Of a DNA stretch of 64,000 bases, positions 55,301 to 63,300 are shown one piece after another. The stretch covers positions 372,001 to 436,000 of the forward strand of contig NZ_CP059734.1 in assembly GCF_000948985.2 (NCBI RefSeq), read 5' to 3'. Position numbers and translations under genes: made by a program. Source of the DNA: Thalassomonas viridans. GTDB taxonomy: Bacteria > Pseudomonadota > Gammaproteobacteria > Enterobacterales > Alteromonadaceae. The stretch's first letter is position 1, and each line of letters opens with the position of its first letter. The notes under the pieces were generated by a model. The model had not been told where the DNA came from, ran no database searches, and saw only the letters and a list, made by a program, of their open reading frames with translations.

Positions 55301-57378
55301 TTGAATGGGAATATAATACCGACCTGTTCAATGCGGATACCATAGAACGTATGGCCAGACACTTCGGGCTGTTATTGACAGGCCTGGTGAATGCGCCGCA
55401 AGAAAGTGTTTTTGCCGTTGAGATGCTGCCGGCAGAGGAAACGCACCGGCAGCTGGTTCAGTGGAATGACACCCAGGCTGATTTCCCGAAAGACAAATGC
55501 ATTCATACCTTATTTGAAGAGCAGGCTCGACTCAACCCGGATGATGTGGCGCTTGTGTTTGAGGACAACCGGCTCACCTATGGCGAGCTAAATGAAAAGG
55601 CAAACCAGCTGGCGCATTACCTGATCCGGGAAAGGGACGTTACACCTGATACTTTAGTGGGCATTTGTGTCGAACGCTCGCTGGAAATGGTGGTAGGGAT
55701 CCTGGCCATTTTGAAAGCCGGCGGCGCTTATGTGCCGCTTGATCCGGGTTACCCGGCGACGCGCCTGGCGTATATGCTGGAAGATGCAAACTTAACGACA
55801 GTGTTAATGCAAAGCGGGTTTAAAGGCGAAACACCGATAAGTGAAGCCCGGGCGCTGTATATTGATGAGCAAGAAATGCTTGGGCGGTTAGCAGCATATC
55901 CGACTGATAATGTCCGGGTAGAGGCCTTAAGCCCAGGCCATTTAGCCTATGTCGTATATACCTCAGGTTCGACAGGCAATCCCAAGGGGGTGATGGTTGA
56001 GCATGCGAGCGTGGTGTCCCTGGTTAAATCCACCAATTACATATCGTTTGATAAGTCTGATGTTGTTGCACAAGCCTCAAATATGTCGTTTGACGCAATG
56101 ACGTTTGAACTTTGGGGGGCGCTGCTTAACGGAGCAAAACTGGTTCATCTTGCAAAAGAGGCATTAATTGAACCAAGCCAGTTCACCTTAATGGTTGAAA
56201 AGTTTGAAATTAACATATTGTTTGTGACAACGGCATTTGTAAACCTGATATCAGCAGAAAGTCCTGGCGCCTTTGCTCATCTTAAGTGTTTGTTTTTTGG
56301 TGGTGAGAACTGCTCTAAACAGGCCATTCAACAGATATTGCAATATGGTGCACCTACCCGCTTGGTCCATGTATATGGTCCTACAGAAAATACGACCTTT
56401 AGTTTATGGAAGGATCTGTCAGACGAGTACGTGAATACAGCAGAAAACATTGCTTTAGGCACCATGACATCAAATACAACCTCTTATGTGTATACGCCAG
56501 CAGACAAGATAGCACCAATTGGCGTTGCCGGGGAATTACTGCTTGGCGGTTCAGGCCTTGCTCGCGGTTATTTAAATAATCCTGATCTAACGGCAGAGAA
56601 GTTCATCCCCAATCCGTTTTTTGATAAAAACGATCCCAATAGCAGTGAACGTTTATATAAGACGGGGGACTTAGTGCGTTGTTTGCCTGACGGGGATGTG
56701 GAGTTCTTGGGGCGAATAGATCATCAGGTTAAAGTCAGAGGCTTCCGTATCGAGCTGGGGGAAATAGAGCACAAGTTATTATCACATGATGCTGTAAACG
56801 ATGCCGTGGTTGTGGCACTGGCAAGCGATGAAGGCGACAAACGCCTGGTGGCCTATGTGACTCACGATAATGCGGCGGTTATGCTTGCTGAAAATAAGGC
56901 GGAAGCACAAGCATTACGCCATGAGTTTATCGATGCACTCAAAGCCGGCTTAGGCCGGGATTTACCAGGTTACATGCTACCGTCAGCCTTTGTTGTGCTT
57001 GAGCAGTTACCCTTAAACCCTAATGGTAAGGTCGACCGTAAAAAGCTGCCGTTACCGGATATGTCGCTACAACAAAAAGCTTATGTTGCACCGGCAACAG
57101 CAACGGAAAAGCTATTGTGTGAAATATGGCAAGACGTTTTGGGTGTCGAACAGGTTGGTATTACCGACAACTTCTTTGAGTTGGGAGGACATTCGTTATT
57201 GGCAGTCAAATTAATTACTCGCGTGAATAAATCTATGGATGTGGTTGTCGAATTGACCAAGCTATTTGAATTAACTGATATCTCAAAGCTCTCCGTTTAT
57301 GTAGAAGACCTTCTCGTGAGACAAAAAAACGAACAATTAAAATCGGCTAAAAAAGATAAAGTGGAGATTGAGTGGTGA
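46384..57378 (+). CDS. NRPS-3: docking-C-A-PCP-C-A-PCP-sulfotransferase-C-A-PCP
   Basis: Three-module NRPS of 3664 residues. Layout: docking 46384-46580; C 46615-47950; A 48000-49530; PCP 49560-49770; C 49815-51150; A 51230-52790; PCP 52840-53050; sulfotransferase 53140-54065; C 54115-55450; A 55500-57060; PCP 57090-57310. All C domains have HHIxSDGW. By-eye codes: module one D-V-E-D-I-G-A-V-N-K (two acidic pocket residues, so a basic side chain such as Lys or Arg is likely); module two D-M-T-N-I-T-H-V-I-K (not assigned); module three D-A-F-F-F-G-V-T-F-K (resembles Val/Ile codes). No epimerase or methyltransferase domain is present. The start is 25 bp after the PhyH gene, and the stop overlaps the next NRPS (GTGA). 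Confidence 0.94.
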   Translation: MSFFSENNIKSIIIEAANRGLYLRVENGKLLARGDWNKIDAELKSAIRDKKQEIIKLLTNLRSQKEAAGISKRTSSRNLLSFAQQRLWLLDQIDDGSSHYNMPGALRLTGDLNVQALTGALGTIIERHESLRTYFVEGDNGQPLQVIRPFSGIEVPVTDISLLPKAERESELAQLVSAEAGRPFDLSADLMLRAQLVKVSDDEHVLLVNMHHIASDGWSMGILINEFSTLYGAYVRGEENPLLPLEIQYADYAQWQRDWLQGEVLDEQVGYWQKQLAGLPVVHNLPLDNPRPKVQTFNGVSHYSVIDLRVSDKLNDLCQAVDGTLFMGLHAAFSVLLSRYSNETDIVVGSPIANREQAEVANLIGFFVNTLVLRSDLSGNPSFAGLLKRSKQMLLDAYAHQQVPFEQLVETLQPERSLSHSALFQVMLVLQNNNAGALELPGLTLSPVDQSADIAKYDLTLSITESQSGLELEWEYNTDLFNAGTIERLARHFERLLTGLVNAPQESVFAIDMLPAEEVHQQVIEWNDTAADYPKDKCVHELFEQHALETPDAVAVEFEENRLTYGELNAKANQLARYLIEERGVTPDTLVGICVERSLEMIVGILGILKAGGAYVPLDPSYPAARLAYMLDDANLTTVLTQQKLKGETPVRDSQAIILDSEQMIAILSGYPAKNVPADTLRPNHLAYVMYTSGSTGNPKGVMVEHTSVVNQISALQALYDFSAEDRILQFVALSFDVSVENIFSALLSGAALVIRTDAWVTDPQGWLDLCASHRITIADLPTQFWQQLAYSDKVIPAQLRQMIIGGQAVASAALQAWWSKKGHLPKLYNAYGPTETTVNSTILYCQPGSAPQSIGRPVANTKLYVLDSYQHLVPEGVAGELYIGGAGVTRGYLNLPDLTEARFLKDAFSEAADARMYKTGDLVRWLPDGNIEFLGRIDHQVKIRGFRIELGEIEYQLSSHDEVNDAVVVALPNEDGDKRLVAYVTHDNAGEMLAGDDKAQALRHGFIESLKVTLSRDLQDYMVPSVFVVLEQLPLTPNGKVDRKGLPAPDMSLQQSAYVAPGTETEKQLCEIWQEVLGLEQVGITDNFFELGGHSLLATKLVATVNTRLGVEAQLKLLFSAPTVAEFSSELAALVPAPERPAIYPVSREQALFSSFAQQRLWLLDKIDGGSAHYNMPGALRLTGDLNIEALTRGVNTIVERHESLRTYFIEGNDGQPLQIIRPFESIAVPVTDLSLLPAAERESGLADLISAEAGKPFDLEADLMLRVRLVKVSYHEHVLLVTMHHIASDGWSMGVLINEFSTLYGAYMRGEENPLPPLEIQYADYAQWQRNWLQGEVLDKQLGYWQEQLAGLPVVHNLPLDKARPKVQSFKGTSHYSAINSKVSEKLNGLCRKIGGTLFMGLHAAFSVLLSRYSNETDIVIGSPIANREQAEVAKLIGFFVNTLVLRSDLSGKPSFAALLEQSKQMLLDAYAHQQVPFEQLVETLQPERSLSHSALFQVMLVLHNNEEGTLELPGLSLSPVEQLPELAKYDLSLNVTENASGLHLEWKYNTNLFDADTIARLAKHFELLLTGLVNAPKENVFAIEMLPAEEVHQQLVQWNAAQADYPTDKCIHTLFEEQAQRCPDAVAVVFEENRLTYGELNAKANRLAHYLIRERGVAPDTLVGICVERSLEMIVGILAILKAGGAYVPLDPSYPAARLAYIQEDANLTTVLTQSTLKGEAQVSEAQALCLDNEEVLARLAGYPSHDVRAEGLSSSHLAYVLYTSGSTGNPKGVMMPAGALVNLLFAMREHSESLKAPLDILFHSSIGFDMSFTEMFLCLTSGGVLHVIDKEMQLNTPALVDYIIGSRVSVLNLPYALIPVLAHYCHANELTLPDVKVIISTAEQLKLTPEIQAFFSRNRHIELINHYGPSETHVITAINLPFKAILAGNDKVIGKALNNVMLYVLDGSLQPTPLGVAGELCVAGVALARGYLNQSELTGEKFIPNPFFDKNNANSSERLYKTGDLVRWLPDGNIEFLGRIDHQVKIRGFRVELGEIEQQLLRHDAVNDAVVVARESDAGDKRLVAYVTHDKAAVMLTDNEEGRLLRHGFIDSLKAGLAQALPDYMVPSAFVVLEQLPLTPNGKVNRKGLPAPDMSEQQKSYVAPETETEKWLCEIWQEVLGVERVGTRDNFFELGGHSLLALKVINRIRSYIDKIVHVIVLFDKSTVAELAGYLQKNYTQALINKGLLDASALIDIGGIKGGLKDSHFSRVQQLVLSYPKLQLDSSKKNGKAVFILCPHRSGSTLLRVMLAGHPDLFAPPELELLLFDSLKDRKTAFNGRFDLYLEGTLRAIMEIKGCDLTQAQKIMKEFEAKNYTVQQFYAALQGWLGGLTLVDKTPTYSYHPAALQQAEAMFEEAHYIHLVRHPYGMISSFEQAKLDDIVYLDKNEFNSRELGELLWTESHSNILQFLENIPQNRQHRVVFEELVKDPGSQMEALCDFLSIDNNKALINPYDATTKRMSDGIHKESIMLGDIKFHGHQKIDRQVGDAWKQKIHQDFLNPRSWALAQKLGYAKTTFKHVAQPAVTKAARGDNDLMLSFSQQRLWLLDQIDGGSAHYNMPEAIRLKGDLNTEALTRALTTIVERHESLRTHFVDGGDGQPLQLIRPFADIEVPMTDLSLLPAAEREPGLAALVSAEAGKPFNLSADLMLRVRLVKVSIDEHVLLVTMHHITSDGWSMGILINEFCALYGAYVRGEENPLPPLEIQYADYAQWQRGWLQGEVLDGQIGYWQEQLAGLPVVHNLPLDRARPKVQSFNGAAHYSIIDSKVNYKLNSLCQDIGGTLFMGLHAAFSVLLARYSNETDIVVGSPIANREQAEVANLIGFFVNTLVLRSDLSDNPSFAALLKQGKQMLLDAYAHQQVPFEQLVETLQPERSLSHSALFQVMLVLQNNEQGRLELPDLTLSPVEQPADIAKYDLTLNVTESKTGLHLEWEYNTDLFNADTIERMARHFGLLLTGLVNAPQESVFAVEMLPAEETHRQLVQWNDTQADFPKDKCIHTLFEEQARLNPDDVALVFEDNRLTYGELNEKANQLAHYLIRERDVTPDTLVGICVERSLEMVVGILAILKAGGAYVPLDPGYPATRLAYMLEDANLTTVLMQSGFKGETPISEARALYIDEQEMLGRLAAYPTDNVRVEALSPGHLAYVVYTSGSTGNPKGVMVEHASVVSLVKSTNYISFDKSDVVAQASNMSFDAMTFELWGALLNGAKLVHLAKEALIEPSQFTLMVEKFEINILFVTTAFVNLISAESPGAFAHLKCLFFGGENCSKQAIQQILQYGAPTRLVHVYGPTENTTFSLWKDLSDEYVNTAENIALGTMTSNTTSYVYTPADKIAPIGVAGELLLGGSGLARGYLNNPDLTAEKFIPNPFFDKNDPNSSERLYKTGDLVRCLPDGDVEFLGRIDHQVKVRGFRIELGEIEHKLLSHDAVNDAVVVALASDEGDKRLVAYVTHDNAAVMLAENKAEAQALRHEFIDALKAGLGRDLPGYMLPSAFVVLEQLPLNPNGKVDRKKLPLPDMSLQQKAYVAPATATEKLLCEIWQDVLGVEQVGITDNFFELGGHSLLAVKLITRVNKSMDVVVELTKLFELTDISKLSVYVEDLLVRQKNEQLKSAKKDKVEIEW
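52341..52939 (+). repeat. Long near-identical segment, copy 1 (A-domain end to PCP, NRPS-3)
   Basis: Collinear with 60062-60660 at a constant offset of 7721 bases, with few substitutions. Both copies share the rare NGKVNRKGL (N for D in A10) and GVERVGTRDNFF, which marks common recent origin. Confidence 0.85.
53140..54065 (+). other. PAPS-dependent sulfotransferase domain inside NRPS-3
   Basis: About 300 residues between a carrier and a condensation domain. The 5'-phosphosulfate-binding loop is CPHRSGSTLLRVML, followed by FAPPELELLL, VDKTPTYSYHP and the 3'-phosphate motif YIHLVRHPYGMISSF (core LVRHPYGMI). This is the Sulfotransfer_3-type pattern. It would move sulfate from PAPS to a hydroxyl or amine of the chain on the preceding carrier, or of an accessory residue. 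The acceptor cannot be told from sequence. Confidence 0.88.
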
Positions 57379-60300
57379 TCCATGTTTTGAATGTTATTCG
57401 GCAGCTTTCTGATGCTGGTGTTTTTGTTTTTGTTGAAGATGGAAAGCTTAAAACACGTTCAGATGAATCGGCATTGACGCCCCAGGTTATCTCTCTTATT
57501 AAAAACAATAAAGCAGAGCTTATTGAGTATTTTTCGAAAGAATACGCTCAGCACCAGACAATTAAGCGGAGAGAGGCCGGCCCTAACCCGTTATCCTTTG
57601 CCCAGCAACGTCTTTGGCTATTGGACAAGATAGACGGCGGCAGCAGCCATTACAATATTCCGGTTGCCTTGCGCTTAACCGGGGAGCTGAATGTTGACGC
57701 CTTAACAAAGGCGTTAACCAGCATTATTGAACGCCATGAAAGCTTGCGGACTTATTTTATAGAAGGTGATAATGGCCAGCCATTACAAATAGTTCGCCCG
57801 GCAGCAGCGCTTGAGATACCAGTGACGGATATCTCGTCATTACCGGCAGAGCAGCGTGAGCTCGACTTGGCCGGGCTTGTCTCGGCAGAAGCGGGCAAGC
57901 CGTTTGATTTAAATGCGGACGTTATGTTACGCGCCCAGCTTGTTAAAGTCTCCGAACAATCGCATGTGTTATTGGCGACTATGCATCATATTGCCTCAGA
58001 CGGCTGGTCTATGGGCATACTGATTAATGAGTTCAGTACCCTTTATGGCGCCTATGTGCGTGGTGACGAGAACCCGTTCCCGCCACTGGAAATCCAATAT
58101 GCCGATTATGCCCGGTGGCAGCGTGACTGGCTGCAGGGGGAAGTGCTTGATAAGCAGATAGGCTATTGGCAGGCACAACTTGCCGGGCTTCCGGCGGTGC
58201 ACAACCTGCCGCTTGATAAGGCGCGCCCTAAGGTGCAAACCTTCAACGGCGCCTCTCACTACAGTGTTATAGAGCCAAAGGTTCAAGGTAAACTCAACGA
58301 CTTATGCCAGGAGGTTGGCGGCACCTTGTTTATGGGGCTGCATGCGGCGTTTTCGGTGTTACTGTCGCGTTATAGCAATGAAAGCGATATTGTGGTCGGC
58401 ACCCCGATAGCGAACCGGGAGCAGGCCGAGGTCGCCCGGCTGATCGGCTTCTTTGTCAATACTTTGGTGCTGCGCAGTGATCTGTCCGGCAAGCCGAATT
58501 TTGCCGCTTTGCTTGAGCAGAGCAAACAAATGCTGCTGGATGCCTATGCCCACCAGCAGGTGCCGTTTGAGCAGCTGGTGGAAACCCTCCAGCCTGAGCG
58601 CAGCTTAAGTCACAGCGCCCTGTTCCAGGTGATGCTGGTGTTACAAAATAATGAACAAGGTACGCTTGAGTTACCGGGGTTAACTTTAAGTCCTGTCGAG
58701 CAGCCGGGTGATATTGCCAAGTATGACCTGACCCTGAGTGTTACCGAAACTCAAAACGGCCTGCAACTTAGCTGGGGGTACAACTGCGATTTATTTCACG
58801 CGGGTACCATAGCGCGTATGGCCAAACATTTTGGGTTGTTACTAACCGGGTTGGTAAATGCGCCTCAGGAGAGTGTTTTTGCCGTTGAGATGTTGCCGGC
58901 AGAGGAAGTGCACCAGCAAGGGGTTCAGTGGAACGGCACGGCTGTCGACTATCCAAAAGACAAGTGTCTCCATCAGCTTTTTGAGCAGCAGGCTCAGGAA
59001 ACCCCGGATGCCGTGGCGCTTGTGTTTGAAGAAAGCCGGCTGAGCTATGGCGAGTTAAATGCAAAAGCAAACCAGTTAGCCCATTACCTTATCGGGGAAA
59101 GAGGGGTTACCCCGGACACCCTGGTGGGGATTTGTGCGGAGCGCTCGCTTGAAATGATTGTCGGCATTTTGGGGGTTCTTAAAGCCGGCGGCGCCTATGT
59201 GCCGCTTGACCCGGAGTACCCGGCGGCGCGTCTGGCGTATATGCTGGAAGATGCGAACCTAAGTACAGTGTTAACGCAAGAAAAGCTTAAGGGGGAAACA
59301 CAGGTTAAAGATAGCCAGGCAGTTATTCTTGATAGTGAAGAAATGTCTACCCGGCTACAGGAGTACCCAACGGATAATGTTATTGTTGATAGCTTAACCC
59401 CAAGCCATTTGGCGTATGTCATTTATACCTCAGGTTCGACGGGTAAACCTAAAGGGGTGATGGTGGCGCATCAAGCCATTGCCAATTACCTGCTGTCAAA
59501 CAGGAAATTTTGTCAGGAAGTCTCCGGGAGTTATGTCAATACCAGTATATGTTTCGATGCCACGGTAACGAGTCTCTGGTTACCGCTGGTGTCGGGAAAA
59601 TATTGTAAATTATCGTCTTTGGCGAATGCGGAGTCAGCGCCTGAGTTGTTAAGCGAAATTGGCGGCAAGCAGGCGCTTTTGTTTAAGCTTACCCCTTCGC
59701 ATTTAGAGTTTTTACAGGATGCCCGGGCAGAGGTTGATGCCGGGCATGTGTTTTATGTCGGCGGCGAACAGTTTGTTGCAAGTAAATATCACAAACTGCC
59801 TGAAAGCCTTAAAAAGTCATTATTTATCAACCAATACGGGCCAACCGAAGCGACGGTTGCCTGCGCTGCCTTCCCTGTTGACGGCAGGCGGGCGTATCAG
59901 GGGGTCATTCCTGTCGGTAAACCCATAAACAATACGGAATTGTTCGTCTTGGGGGGGGCGGGAGAAATGGTCCCGGTAGGCTCGCCCGGGGAGCTGTATA
60001 TTGGCGGCTCAGGGCTTGCGCGGGGGTATTTGAATAATCCTGAGTTGACGGCCGGGAAGTTCATGCCTAACCCGTTTTTTGACAAAAACAACGCCAATAG
60101 CAGCGAGCGTTTATACAAAACCGGCGATTTAGTGCGTTGGTTGCCGGACGGCAATATCGAATTTTTAGGGAGAATCGACCACCAGGTTAAAATCCGCGGG
60201 TTCAGGGTAGAGCTGGGGGAGATAGAGCAGCAATTGCTCAGGCATGATGCCGTCAATGATGCCGTGCTTGTCGCCCGGGAAAGCGATGCCGGCGACAAAC

Positions 60301-63300
60301 GCCTGGCGGCGTATGTCACGCACGATAAAGCGGCAGTGATGCTTGCCGATAATGAGGAAGCCCGGCTGTTGCGCCATGGTTTTATCGACTCGCTTAAAGC
60401 GGGCCTGGCTCAGGCGTTGCCGGATTACATGGTGCCTTCGGCCTTTGTGGTGCTGGAGCAGTTACCCTTAACCCCCAACGGCAAGGTGAACCGTAAGGGA
60501 TTACCGGCGCCGGACATGTCCGAGCAGCAAAAGAGCTATGTCGCGCCAGAGACTGAGACCGAAAAATGGCTATGCGAGATATGGCAAGAGGTGTTAGGGG
60601 TTGAGCGGGTAGGGACCCGCGATAACTTCTTTGAGCTCGGCGGCCATTCGCTATTGGCGACCAGGCTGATTGCGGCGGTTAATACGCGTCTGGGGATTGA
60701 AGCCCCGCTCAAACTCTTGTTTAGCGCACCGACAATTGCGGGCTTTGCATCCAAAATAGCGGCATTAGCGCCGGGTCTTGCACGGCCGGCGATTTATCCT
60801 GTTTCCCGCGAGCAGGCGCTATTATCCTCGTTTTCGCAGCAAAGGTTATGGTTGCTGGATAAAATAGACAGCGGCAGTGTGCATTACAATATGCCGGGGG
60901 CTCTACGCTTAGCGGGTGATTTAGATATTGAAGCACTTAACAGGGCGTTAAACACTATTATTGAGCGTCATGAAAGTTTGCGGACTCACTTTGTTGAAGG
61001 CAGCGACGGCCAACCTTTACAGCTTATCCGTCCCTTTGCAGGGATTGAAGTACCCATGACAGATCTTTCCTCATTGCCTGAAGCCGAGCGGGAGTCAGGT
61101 TTAGCGGATCTTGTCTCGGCGGAGGCGGGCAAGCCGTTTGATTTGGCTGCGGATCTAATGTTACGCGGCCAATTGGTTAAAGTCGCTGAGCAAGCGCACG
61201 TGTTATTGGTGACCATGCACCATATCGCCTCAGACGGCTGGTCTATGGGGATACTGATTAATGAATTTTGTGCGCTATATTCGGCTTATACCCGAGGAAA
61301 AGAGAACCCGTTCCCGCCACTTGATATCCAATATGCCGATTATGCCCAGTGGCAGCGTGCCTGGCTGCAGGGGGAAGTGCTTGATGAGCAGGTCGGTTAT
61401 TGGCAAAAGCAACTGGCAGGACTTCCTGCGGTGCACAACCTGCCGCTCGATAATCCGCGTCCTAAGGTGCAAACCTTTAACGGCGCCTATCACTACAGTG
61501 TCATAGATTCAAAGGTTCATAATAAACTTAACAGCTTATGCCAGGAGGTTGACGGCACCTTGTTTATGGGGCTGCATGCGGCGTTTTCGGTATTATTGTC
61601 GCGTTATAGCAACGAAAGCGATATTGTGGTCGGCAGCCCGATAGCGAACCGGGAGCAGGCCGAGGTTGCCCAGCTGATCGGCTTCTTTGTCAATACTTTG
61701 GTATTGCGCAGTGATCTCTCCGGCAAGCCAAGTTTTGCCGTCTTGCTTGAGCAGAGCAAACAGATGCTGCTGGATGCCTATGCCCACCAGCAGGTGCCGT
61801 TTGAGCAGCTGGTGGAAACCCTCCAGCCTGAGCGTAGCTTAAGTCACAGCGCCCTGTTCCAGGTGATGCTGGTGTTACAAAACAATGAACAAGGTACGCT
61901 TGAGTTACCGGGGTTAACTTTAAGTCCCGTCGAGCAGCCGGGTGATATTGCCAAGTATGATCTGACCCTAAGTGTTACCGAGAGTCAAAACGGCCTGCAC
62001 CTTAGCTGGGGGTACAACAGCGATTTATTTAACACGGATACCATAGCGCGTATGGCCAAACACTTTGAGTTGTTGTTGGCCGGGTTGGTAAATGCGCCGC
62101 AGGAGAATGTCTTTGCCATTGATATGTTGCCGGCAGAGGAAGTACGTCAGCAATTAACCAAATGGAATGATACGCAAGCAGATTTTCCGAACGACAAATG
62201 TATTCATACATTATTCGAAGAACAGGCCCAATGCACTCCGGATGCCGTGGCGCTTGTATTTGAAGAAAGCCGGCTGACCTATGGCGAGTTAAATGAAAAA
62301 GCAAACCGGCTTGCACATTATCTGATCCGGGAAAGAGGCATAACCCCGGATACCCTGGTGGGTATTTGTGTGGAGCGCTCGCTTGAAATGATTGTCGGTA
62401 TTATGGGGATCCTCAAAGCCGGTGGCGCCTATGTACCGCTTGATCCGGCTTACCCGGCGGCACGTTTGGCGTATATGCTGGAAGATGCGAACCTAAGCAC
62501 AGTATTGACGCAAGAAAAACTTAAGGGGAAAATACCTGTCGAAAATAGCCAGGCGGTAATCCTTGATGGTGAGGAGATGTCTGCCCGGTTACAGGCATAC
62601 CCAACGGACAATATTGCTGTTGACGGCTTAACCTCAAGCCATTTGGCGTATGTTATTTATACCTCAGGCTCGACGGGTAATCCCAAAGGCGTGATGGTTG
62701 AACATAAGAATATTATGTCATTTAACCAATCGTTTATTGAACATTTGAATTTGCTTGGTGCGAGTGACGATTCATCATGGTTGTGGGCTAATTCTTTTTC
62801 TTTTGATGCCTCCATTAAAGGCCTGTTGTGTTTATTGCAGGGGAATAAAGTTGTGATCGCTTCCGAGATGGACAGTAAGTCTCCGGAGGCTATTTTATCA
62901 TTGATAAAGCGGCATAATATTGAGGTGTATAACGCCAACCCTTATATGCTTGAAAGCCTAATCATGCATATGAAGGAAGCAGGAGAAGCGCCTTTAAGCC
63001 TGATTTCCGGTGGAGAGCAAATATCAAAAAACATTTTTTATAAACTCCAGTCTTATGTTGACAAGCACGGGCGGCGCCTGATCAATGCATACGGGCCTAC
63101 CGAAACTACGATTAATAGTGCTTATGCGGTATTAACCGACAGGGTTATTATTGGACGGCCGACAAAAAACACGCAACTTTACGTATTGGATAAATACCAT
63201 ACGCCGGTGCCGGTAGGAGCTTTTGGAGAACTTTATATCGGCGGTGCTGGTCTTGCACGCGGTTATTTAAATCAGGCAGAGCTCACGCGTGAGAAGTTTA

